From: Rallus limicola
Lineage: Eukaryota; Chordata; Aves; Gruiformes; Rallidae
Reading direction: 5' to 3'
NCBI GenBank assembly: GCA_022605955.1
Contig: JAKCOZ010000001.1
Location: forward strand, 18,158,146 to 18,222,145
DNA length: 64,000 bases
Under the pieces are notes generated by a model. The model saw only the letters and a list, made by a program, of their open reading frames with translations. It searched no databases and was not told where the DNA came from. Shown here piece by piece: positions 36,993 through 46,716 of the stretch (the stretch's first letter is position 1; each line of letters starts with the position of its first letter). Position numbers and translations under genes: made by a program.

Positions 36993-39900
36993 TAAAAATC
37001 GCTGTTGGGAATCAGCAGGTGCAAAGCCTTGTAACATTCAAAGGAGAGTGAGCTTTCTTAGCTGCTGTGTTAGACTAGTCAAGGAAGAAGTCTGAGCTCA
37101 CTTCATGGGTATAGATTCTTTAAGGATGCAGCTCTTCCCTTTTATCAACTCTCTACTAAGCATAACTGGATTTTTATGCAAAAGCTTGCATAAGTAAAAT
37201 CCAGGGACTTCTAATGATCACACGCTGGTGGCATTAGTCCCTAGCAGAATCCTGAGAGGATTTCCCGTTACTACTTCTGAGGCTTCAGTTGCTGACCACA
37301 GGTGAGTATGTGGCCTACCACCTCTTAAATTTGTCACAGATTCTCCTTCAGAAAGGGGACTTACAACTAGTCCTTCCTTTCAATGAGCTGATTGACAAAA
37401 ATCAGGTAAGAGTCTTACATTACAGCTTAGTAAGTGCCATAGCAAAGCTACCATTGTACTTGGCATTAATCTCATTCTCAAAGAATGGTATCTTTTTCAC
37501 CTTGATCTGGGAGAAGGTAAGGAAATGCAGTGCCTCCTACTTATGATCAATTGTATTGGCTGCATCTATTTTGTGTTTGATTATGCTGAATGGAAGAAGA
37601 TGGAAAACAGTTTCAAGAAGCCACTGGCATCAAGTCTGGTACTAGCAAAATCGCACAAGTTATTTCCTCTTATTAGAATTGCTGTAATAATCAAGCTGGC
37701 ATAGAACCAACAAGGCATCACACTTGGAAATAGTGTCAACATGGGCAAAGGGCACTATGCCAGTACAATTTCTTGTTCCAGCACTGAGATCCTGTATGTT
37801 GGATGGAGAAGTGATTTTAAAAATGATTTTCCTTCTCTGAAGATGGAATTCTTCATTTAACTGACTTAAACACAAACTGATTTCATCAGAAAATCTGCTT
37901 GGTTTGGTCATTTCTTTTAGGTGTTGCAGGAACTGTGAATTCTGATGCCATCCATCGTAGTAGAAGCTTATTCCTTTCCTCAGTATGGAATTTGATACAG
38001 ACTGCAGTTTTAGAGTAAGTAGTAATGCCAGCACCAGAGGGGCTGCCAAGCTCAGAAATGCAAATACACACAGAGAGTCTAAAGTATCTATTGAATTATT
38101 TGTTGCTGGTTTCCTTCAATGTCACCTTCAGACTTTGAAGGACTGTCCTTTTTCTGGGTCCGGCCTTGCCTACTTGGCCTCTAGCATGTCTGACAGCTTT
38201 AGTTTCACCTAAGAATCAATGGAAAAAACCCTACCATGTCAAGATACAGTCTGAATCACAGAATGTTGAAGTGTTAAAGTACTTTTCTGAAAAAGAGGTG
38301 TTTAACGTTGACAGGTTCATTGGCACTGGTATTGGTCTTGCCTTGTTGCTTGACCTTAGCATCAAATTCTCTGTAACTGCTGTTGAGACTGAGGAGGATT
38401 ATCCTTTTGTTACTGACAGTTTCACTGCTGAGATGGAGTGACCTTTCCTATTCTTTTGCCAACGTAGCAAGTCCAGATCATAGCTCACAACTTCTCAAAT
38501 GCCAGCAAGAATAGAGAAACTTTCTTTAGTGACGACAGCCTTGGCCAGAGAGCTGGATGCAGCTCACAGTTGCATCTCAGCTCTGGCAAAGGTACATTTT
38601 CACTTATTCACTGTGCATTTCTGAGATGCACAACCACTTGTGGTTGCCAAATGAGTCCAGACTTGTATGCTTGGCTGTTTGGACTATGCTCCCTGTTTAT
38701 AGTCAGAAGCATGTACATATATTTCCATTGTGCTTTTGTCTGACAAGGACATGAAAGTGGACTTTCTTCTGTCAATTTTGTTAAACTGCCAGAAAAGATT
38801 CTTACTGTTATGGTGGTTAAAAAGCAAGTAAGCCTGAGTAATTAGATGAGGTCTGGGTTTTATTTTACTCTTCCTTCATTGGAGAGTAACAGCTATGATG
38901 CAATTCTGCTTTCTAGATAAATCTTCTAGAAAATATTTAACATAATAGCCCTCATTAGGAAACAATATAGAAGTTCATGGACCTGACTGATAATGATGCC
39001 TATTTATTTTTGGTCAAAACTGTGCTTGTTTGACTCATTAGGTAGTGATTCTTAAGAAAGTTTGGGATCATTTCCTTTCCCACAGTGCCTATGTTTAATC
39101 CAGGCTTTTTTAAAATAGACATTCTAAAGGCCTGACCATTAGTACAAAACACAATATTTTAACAAGTCTTGATATCATGCATTAACTTGCAATAGGATCT
39201 TTTCTTTTATCACTCATCTGTCTTAGTTTTGTTTACATTTTATATTTACACTTACTCTTTAGTCCTGTATAGATATTTTTGGTCATGCTTTTATATAAAA
39301 CCAGTGTAAAAGTGAGAAAGGCCAGATATGTTACTGATGACCTCATGGAACTTGATGGACATCTTACCATTGGTTATTTAATCATTATTAGGCTTACTGT
39401 TGTTGGTTGTCTGAAGAGGCTATTTGACTGTGGGAACAACTCATTTGTCACGGGTATTCTCTGAGTTCATATAACTGGCACTTATTCCTACCTTCTGGCA
39501 GAAACAGCCTGTCAATGATTGAATGAGCCTTCCCGCTCTTTTAAAGAAGACACAATTCTTCAACGACTGTAAGGCCAGTTTTCCTTCTAATTAGCATCCT
39601 GGCTCTGGGGAGGCCTGCATTGGTAACACTTTCAGAAGTTAATGAAGCTATTCTGAAAACAATTAAACCTTCCTTGTATAAGACAGGTGCTTCTAATGGA
39701 AACAAAAAGCCTTGTTTTGATCAGGGACAGTATCTTCTATTTCACCATAGAAGTGAAAAGTGTCCTTAGAAGAATTAAAATCTAACTGTGTAAGGCTAAG
39801 AGTGGAGGAGTGCTTTAATACTTCTAGGAAAGATTGGGATATTTATTATGCAGGTCTGCCATTCAGTTAAAGGTTTGCACAGCCTTCTTTAGCATTCATA

Positions 39901-41915
39901 CCGCAGGGCAATAAATGGAAAGTGTAACAAAAGAAAGAGAGTAACAAGAGAGACACACTATATCCACTGTTTCCTGGGGAGTGAGGTTAAAAAGTCAAAC
40001 AGAAACAATTACTAAAAAAGAACTTCATAAATTTGTGTTTGTATGTATAGATATGTGTGTGTACATGTATTTTCCCAGACACAGACTGGGGCATAAAGGA
40101 CTGTTTAGATTGAACACCACTGAAATCAGTACAGTTGCTCCACTGACTTTAACATACCTTGCTTTAGTCTCAAGAGCACGTGGGTCCGTTTCATCTTCAT
40201 AGACAATGAAATTTAAAATTATTTCAATTATTTGTCCAATGCTGCTTTCCTTTCCCAAAAGATTCTGTAAAGGCTATGGTACATGTTAATCCAGAATAGT
40301 TATGCTACTCTACATTATCCAGAATTTCACTGCAATCGGCATGGGTGTGAAGCTTCCTTTACAAAAAATACCCCAACAAACCCAAACCAAACAAAAAAAA
40401 CCCCTCACACTTCAAAGACAGCACTTGTTAATTTTTTTTTTTTTAGGATGTAGTTATGCATTATTAAGAGCTCGGCAAACATTGGCATTGACTTTATGGA
40501 GTATGGAGTTTTATTCTGAGTTACGTAAATCATATTAGCAAAATAGCAATCAACTATTTCTGTAAGTAGAAATACAGGATTGACATGACCCTGGTAGGTC
40601 TATCAACCTGAAATCAGATTAACTTCATAAAATTAAAGTTACACTTTATTTGTTCTGCATATCTACACTAGATTTTTATGGTTTGAAAAGCACTGTTCCT
40701 TAAAAAAGACCAACTAACCAACAAAAAAAAGCCCCAACCATTCTTTAAATGACCAAGACACAACAAAGGGAAAGTAGCAATTGGCAGGAATAAAAAAAAT
40801 TCCACATAAAGTTCTGCCAGAGGTATAAAGGAAACAAATAGGAAAATACCACTTTCCTTCAAGTTTTCTTTGATGTAGGCCACAACACTGTTTAGGACTC
40901 TAATATGGATGTTTACCTTTTTGCATCTAGAAGTGCAAGTGAATTCTGGGAGAAACCCACATGAAAAACAACATAAGTTAACACAGAATAATCAGTTTAT
41001 TGTCTGAACCCTATTTTGGCATAAAAGATAAACAATTGCTGTTTTAATAACTAAATTCCCTTTGCATTCTGAAAGTTTTATATTTTCATGGTGTTTTCTA
41101 GTTCTTTAAAGGCATTCAGTTTACCAGTCTTTATTTTTTTCCAGTTCCTATAACCCCAGGGAATCTGGATTTTGCTCTGACTTTCTTGGGTTTTGTTGAT
41201 TTTTCTTTTTTCTGTAACTTGTAAAAGAAAATCTCCATTAAATTTTAATTTAGTGCCCATTGTGGACAGCATATGCAACAGAGCTTCCACTTTCATGTGA
41301 GAATTGGGAATTTATTTTTCCAAAGCAGATTAAATTTCACTTTTTTCTTGTCTGAAAGCCCTTCCATATGACAAATGCTATTAGGCAGCTTGTTCTGCAG
41401 TAGTCCTGTGTTCACTGCAATGGCAGATGATAGCAAGAATCTCAAGAGTAAGGACCTGCTTCAGACTTCTAGTCTTGCTCTTCATGCTCTGATACTATTA
41501 ACAGTTGTGCAATTCAGGATCTAGAAGTTAAGAGCAACAATTTATAAACAAAGGGTCACAACCTTCTGCATCAAAGTGGATCAGCTAACACAATCCATCC
41601 AGCTTGGCAAGTCAGATTTGAATTTCTGTTCCCCATGTGAGTACCCTGAATGGTTGATTTGTATAAAAAGTAGCTATTTCATCCATTCCGCTCAAGGGCA
41701 GGTCATGGAGAACTTAGCCTTGTCCGTGCATATCCCCTATCTTGAGTGTGATGCAGCAGCATCAGCCTCACTAGATATTTAAAATGCTGATGAACCACAG
41801 GAGTGTGTGTGGAAGAATGGGGACAGAACACTTTCCTAGTTTTCAGGAATATTTTAGCTTGTATTGCAGCTGGCACATAATGCACTATTAGAGTAATAAA
41901 GCACTTTTCACTCAC
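36993..41915. other. Non-coding sequence with an unexplained ORF-rich patch
   Basis: Most is AT-rich with no recognised feature. Between about 37,250 and 38,760 several frames on both strands stay open unusually long for local base composition (see findings). I could not tie this patch to a retroelement or a known gene. Confidence 0.4.
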
Positions 41916-41988
41916 CTCCTGAACAAAGCACCGTCTTTTTCCTCAAAAGACCTCATAGTGGATGAATTCAGCTAGAACAATGAAGCAG
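41916..41988 (-). other. Candidate coding exon of a leftward gene
   Basis: On the minus strand an acceptor (TTTTTACATTCTTACAG) precedes 41,988 and a strong donor (CAGGAG|GTGAGT) follows 41,916. The 73-nt interval holds an ATG with A at -3, 41 nt before the donor; it reads MRSFEEKDGALFR and ends in phase 2. The interval lies 2.6 kb from the CpG island, in the position expected for exon 2 of a divergent gene. The upstream part of the exon has a stop in frame with the only obvious ATG of the minus-strand island exon, so that upstream ATG could not be the main start. I do not recognise the peptide. Confidence 0.3.
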
Positions 41989-44389
41989 CTGTAAGAATGT
42001 AAAAAGGACTTCACTGGTGTTAGATGGGAGATGATATTCATGCACATTTATAAGTCTGAATACTTGTGGGCCTTACACCTCCCTTTCATGTAAAATGGTT
42101 GCACTGGAAAAAAAAATTTCTATTAGTAAAACCCTCATCTGTAAGTGTTTGGGGTCTTAGGAACAGTTATTCCTATTTTACTTATTGATGTTCTGGTTCA
42201 GTGAAAGTAACATAACCTGTTTGAAGTCGTGTATGCCTTTATCATCTTATTGCCTATAAGGAAAAAATGAGACCAACATTTGTATAATAAGTTTATATCA
42301 CAATGACTTAATCATATAACATTGTCTCAAAAGTGATATTTTCCTATAAAAAAAAAAAAGAGAAAGGTCTGGCTTACATATTTTTTTAACAATAGGACTA
42401 CTAAAGCTTTACAATTTCTGCCCTTCTATTACTGTTGCTTTTAAAAATAATAAACTCGACATTGCTAAAGGTTTGGAGTTTGTTTTGTGTTGGTTTTGGT
42501 CTTTTTAAAAAACTGTAAATAGACATCTCACTCCAGAACCTGTGTAGCTTCTGGAGAAACTTTCCTTCTGGCTGAATGAAATCTGAAGTGCAAATATTTG
42601 CATCTAATTTCTTCTACCTGTCCTTGGCATAAGGATCCCTCTGTATTGCTTGTTTACGTCCAAAGCAATTGCCACTTCAGGATTTTCAAGGACAAAGATT
42701 GATGGAGTGATTTTATGACAAATATGAAAAGATTACTCTCTTATAAACACAATTTCTGCAAAAACTCTATCTTCATAAGTCTTCACACTTCCTGTGCTTG
42801 TTAAGTTTCTGTAACCTAGTGGTAATCATTCTTGGCTAGAGCCTCTGACAAATGCAGCTCTGGGTTTGGGCAACTGTTGTCCATTTTGTGAATAGGTCAT
42901 GAACCAGACAGACACACAGTAATTTTACTTAAGACATTTAGTTTCAGTATGGAGTCCCATCATTTATCATGTATGGTGATACATCGGATAATCCTCATAA
43001 TCCATGCTGCTCTAAAAGTGTCAGAATTTTTGTGGGTGCTGGAAGTTCCCTGCTCTAATAGCAGATAAAAACATTAAGAACCTGAAGAAATCACTCATTA
43101 TGTTGTAGGACCAGATGCTGGCATTTTACTAGATTCAAACACATAGCATGAGACTAAAAAAGGGAAACGGCTGGGAATTTTAGTAATAGGCAGTAGAGAA
43201 TCTGGTTTTATTAATAATGAAGCCGTATACAGAATCCTGTTTCCTCCTACACACATCCCCAGCAATTCGTTCACCGTGACTTGTCACCAAAGCAGTTACA
43301 ATCCTTCAACAGTGCAAGAAAACATTACATGAAGGCTGATCCTTTAGCTTCTAGTAAGAGAATGGCCAGATTAAGTCACTTCAGTGTTGCTCGTTTCTGA
43401 TTTTGATTTGCTCATGAAACTAACTAGCGCAATAGACGCAGATCTGTATGCTACTACAGCTTCTCCAGAAAATCATTCATTGAATATCAGAATTCAATTC
43501 TTTTTGCAGGTATGTGGAGGACTGTTGGTGGTGGTTTGGGTTATTTCCCAAAATGCTTTCCTAGTTGTCAGAATATATCAATAATTGCAGTTAGTAACAC
43601 TTATGTGATATCACTGGCATGTTCAACTTTGTGATTTACTTTAGTCCATCTGATACTGCTTTTGATTAACACACCAAGAAGTGGGTGCTGCTGGCAGCAG
43701 AATACTAAGCCTGATAGACCAATGACTTAATCAAGCCTAGCAAATACGGTCTCGCCATTAATAGCCCACTCCAGAGTTCACAACATTTTGGTGGGGCATA
43801 CTTAAAGGTAATTTCTGCCCACAATAAAGTAGCTTCTGAGTAAGTTAACAGCATTTAAACAAATAAATTAGCATCTGTGGTATCTTTCATAGAATAAAAA
43901 TTTCTCTTAATTATTTCCTTATCATTCTGGAAGAAGAAACAGTAAGCACTGAATAGTATCCCTATTAATTCCTCCTTTGGACTATTTACATTGTTACTCA
44001 AAGCACGTGTATACTTCCCTTCCTTTTCCATTCTAAGATCAATGCCTTTTAGAAATCGGATTGTATGCGCATTTGCTCCCCTCCTCTAACTTCTGTTCTC
44101 CTTGCACTCCTCGAAATTTCAGGCACCCTCTCTCCACGCCCTACTCCACTTTATCATACTGTCCTCTTAGTATGCTAATGTATTGCAAGTACCCGTTTTA
44201 CACTGCTAATGAAGTGAAAGAAAGATGATGAATAAAAATAACAAAAACAGAGCTTCGATGGCTGTTCTCTGCCCACGGCAGAAGGAAGGGAAGGGAAGGA
44301 AAGGGAAAGCATTTATCACTCCACTCCCAGCAGTTACCAGCACGTAGGAGAACAACCCAGGGACGCGCTCCGCCGCATTCAAGCGAAAA
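41989..44389. other. AT-rich flank of the CpG island
   Basis: No recognised repeat or secure exon. It contains A runs at 42,347-42,358 and a purine-rich GGGAAGGAAAGGGAAAGC patch at about 44,283-44,309 just outside the island. GC content rises sharply after about 44,380. Confidence 0.5.
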
Positions 44390-44565
44390 GATGCGGTCTT
44401 CATCTGTGACGGGCGGCTGTACAAAGTTGGCTCTCACCGCCGAGCGCACACGTTCGAAGGCTGGGCGCCTCCAGCGCCTCCCTGACGGGCACCCCGCCGC
44501 CAGCGCCTGAGGCGAGGGCCGCGCCGCCGCGGCCGAGAGCGTCCCTTGCCCTCCCCTCGCTTACC

Positions 44566-44625
44566 ACAGCGCGCTCGGCGGCTCGCCGGCCGGGACGGCG
44601 CAGCAGGTGCGACGGCTGGGGCCAT
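44566..44625 (-). other. Possible minus-strand first exon (3' part)
   Basis: On the minus strand, an ATG at 44,625-44,623 in strong context (AGGATGG) opens a short frame, MAPAVAPAAPSRPASRRARC. After 20 codons plus one base it reaches a fair splice donor (CTGTG|GTAAGC, exon end about 44,565). The peptide is rich in Ala, Pro and Arg, as GC-rich DNA would encode by chance. Spliced to the candidate exon at 41,988 the frame stops quickly, so at best this is an upstream ORF or a different transcript. Its place at the left edge of the island would fit divergent transcription. Confidence 0.2.
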
Positions 44626-45116
44626 CCTAGGACGGCGATCGCCAGCGGCTGGAACTAGCGCTAGGCAGGCGGACGCCGGCGGGAGTGGGGCTGGCGGAAG
44701 CGGCTCTCCTCTCGCTGCCTCTTCCCGAGGGACGGGCTCGCTGTCACGGCCGCGGCGGGACGCTGGGCAGCGGCCCGGCACCCCTCCGCCAGGGTCCAGG
44801 TATAGCGGACCGGGGCACCGGGCGGCGCGGGCGGGCCGCGGCGGCGGCCGCTGCTGGTTGGGCGCTCGGCGCCTGTCGCTGGGCGGCGTGTCAGCGGGCT
44901 GGCTCCGCCTCGGCCCCGCGCCTCCGCCCGCCCATGCACAGACATGACACAGACACACAGTCACTGCAGCTGCTGCTGAGCCCGGGGCAGAGCGGCGGCG
45001 GGCACCCCGCTCCCGGCACCAGCGGAACGGCAGCGGCGGCCACCTTCGCGCCCGCCTTTGCCTCGGCCCGCCGGGCGCAGCGCCGGCGGCGGGCAGCTGC
45101 GGCACCGAGACCCGCA

Positions 45117-45132
45117 GGGGGCAGCCTGGCAC
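45117..45132. repeat. 16-bp direct repeat, copy 1
   Basis: GGGGGCAGCCTGGCAC occurs here and again at 45,217-45,232, exactly 100 bp apart, flanking the (GGAA)n tract inside the island. Confidence 0.85.
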
Positions 45133-45187
45133 CGGGCGCCGGAGGGACCCGGCGAGGGAAGGCTGGCAGCGGGGAAGGGGCGGGAGG

Positions 45188-45220
45188 CAAGGAAGGAAGG
45201 AAGGAAGGAAGGGGAAGGGG
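45188..45220. repeat. (GGAA)n short tandem repeat
   Basis: About seven GGAA-type units (AAGGAAGGAAGGAAGG...) ending in GGGGAAGGGG, inside the CpG island and upstream of the splice donor. GGAA is the core of ETS-family sites, so this array could bind ETS factors in clusters. It lies in DNA that may be promoter or untranslated leader. Confidence 0.9.
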
Positions 45221-45232
45221 GCAGCCTGGCAC
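45217..45232. repeat. 16-bp direct repeat, copy 2
   Basis: Exact copy of 45,117-45,132. Confidence 0.85.
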
Positions 45233-45572
45233 TCAGACTCGGAGGCGGCCGCCGGGCACCGGCACGGAGCGAGCCCGGGCGGAGCGCGGCACCCAGCGGC
45301 CGCTGAGGCCGGGTCGGCAGCAGTAGCAACGGCCGCGGCGGTGCCGGAGGGAGCCTCTCCGTGATCGGCTCCACGGTGCCAGTGACCTTCTCGGGGCCGC
45401 TCGCCGCCCGCCAGGCCGGGGCAGGGCCTCCTCTCCCCGCGGAGAGTGTGCACCAGGCCCCGGGGAGAGGACAGGAAGCCGGGCCGGAATCCCCCGTCGC
45501 CCCTGGGTCCTTCTGGCCGCCGGCGGGGCCTGTTCGCCGCGCGGCTCTCCGCCGGGGAGAGGGGCGGGGGAA

Positions 45573-45931
45573 GGCGAACGGGACGGACGGACGGGGCCGG
45601 GCTGCACCTCAGGACAGCGCGAAGCAGGGAGCGGGCAGGCCCTGGAGAGAGCGAGCTGGGCGGAGGAGGAGGCAGCCACCTCGGCGGCGCATCCCGGGAA
45701 GAGTGGGGACCTCCCCGCCTCCCTCCTCCTCCCACTGTCAGCAGCACCTCGTCCCGCGGAGAGTGGAGTCGCCGGTGCCGCCCCGGCCGGGACCCGCCGT
45801 CTGACACCTCCGGAGCGCCGGGCTGCGGGGACGGAGCTGGAGCTGCCCGCTCGGAGCGAAGGACCGCTTGTCTGCACAGAAAGGCGGGTGCTGAGCCCCC
45901 GTCCTGGCGGCCCGGGAGCCACCCGGGGAAG
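45573..45931 (+). other. Non-coding first exon (5' leader) of a rightward gene
   Basis: The right end is a perfect donor, GGGGAAG|GTAAGT, with the exon ending at 45,931. The left end is a placeholder set just after a GC box; the transcription start cannot be placed by eye and may be several hundred bases upstream. The plus strand has no ATG at all from 44,947 to 45,931, which is what an untranslated leader would show. A second, weaker donor (AATCG|GTGAGT) ends at 45,997 and could give a longer form. I could not identify the gene. Its coding part presumably lies to the right, starting at 63,600 or beyond. Confidence 0.65.
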
Positions 45932-46672
45932 GTAAGTGCCTCGTCGGGTCGCTGCTGCTTTTAGAGGCGAGGGGCGGGGGAGGGCGAGAAACAATCGGTG
46001 AGTGTCTCTCTTCCAGCAGCCCGGGGGAGGGGGCATCCGAGTCCGGTGGGGCTGGGGTGGTGTTTTTATCCTGGGCGTTCATTCCCATCAGAGCAGGACT
46101 TGAGGAGACGCTCAGGAGGAGACACGCTTGTCGCTCCCCTGGCACAAAGGGGAGCATCGCCCCGTGCCCCCAGCCGAGGGACATGCTCCCGCTCCGCTCC
46201 CTTCGCCATTCCGCACGGGTGCTTGTTTAACAGCGCGCCCCGCGCCCCTTTCCTCCGGCCAGGATGTGTTCCCGCTCCACGGGGGGCTCCAGCCGTGGGG
46301 CGGGGTGAGAACGGGGCCGCCGTCCCGCCAACTGCCGCCGGCTGCGCGGAGGAGTCCGGGAGTGTCGGGGGTTGGCCTCCGCTGCCGTGCGGGTGGAAGG
46401 GTGTCATGCCGTGGGGCGCGAACGCTTTGCCCCTCGGTCTGCCGGCTCTGGGAGGCAGCCTGCCCGGGCGGGACCCGCCTGCTGGAACGGGACGAAGCTG
46501 GAGTTTGGCCGGGACGACGAGGCGGGGAAGGTGGTTTCCCCATCCCCCTTCAAGCTCCCCATCAAACCGTTAGCTCAGGAGGCTCTCCTTCGGGAAAGCT
46601 TCTGCTATCACCTCCTCCCCGAGAATTGTGTCATTTAGGTCATTAATCCCTGCTCACCGGGGAGCTGGAGGA

Positions 46673-46682
46673 GGGGGGGGGG
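46673..46682. repeat. G10 homopolymer
   Basis: Ten consecutive G just after the island. It is a likely site of sequencing error and could form part of a G-quadruplex. Confidence 0.9.
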
Positions 46683-46708
46683 ATAGCAACTTGCGGCCTC
46701 TGTGGAGG

Positions 46709-46716
46709 TGACGTGA
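46709..46716 (+). promoter_or_regulatory. CRE-like site
   Basis: TGACGTGA, one base from the palindromic CREB/ATF site TGACGTCA, about 780 bp downstream of the exon 1 donor. It is a single short motif, so support is weak. Confidence 0.25.

Larger units (their letters stand above)
44390..46560. promoter_or_regulatory. CpG island promoter
   Basis: About 2.2 kb of very high GC with abundant CpG, in contrast to the CpG-poor AT-rich DNA on both sides. This is typical of a broad, TATA-less vertebrate promoter unmethylated in the germ line. GC boxes in plus orientation are at 45,177-45,184 (GGGGCGGG), 45,561-45,570 (GGGGCGGGGG) and 45,971-45,980 (GGGGCGGGGG). I see no TATA box placed to serve the exon. 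Very long frames are open on both strands (up to 457 codons), but this reflects stop-codon scarcity at high GC and I do not call them genes. Confidence 0.93.

Noticed and set aside
38250..38268. AATCACAGAATGTTGAAG, resembling a reversed CR1 tail
   Set aside because: No CR1 3' text follows it, so the similarity is limited to the octamer-like start.
38499..38585. ATG followed by about 27 open codons and GCAAAG|GTACAT donor
   Set aside because: The donor is weak (GTACAT), a stop sits just upstream, and no acceptor is visible.
43495..43520. TTCTTTTTGCAG|GTATGT, like a recursive (zero-length exon) splice site
   Set aside because: It lies upstream of the plus-strand promoter, so no known plus transcript would use it. 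A similar motif at about 21,268 has the same problem.
44434..45807. 457-codon minus-strand frame and other very long frames in the CpG island
   Set aside because: Stop codons are scarce at this GC content. Several overlapping frames on both strands are equally long, the products are low-complexity Pro/Arg/Ala/Gly, and many listed starts are not ATG.
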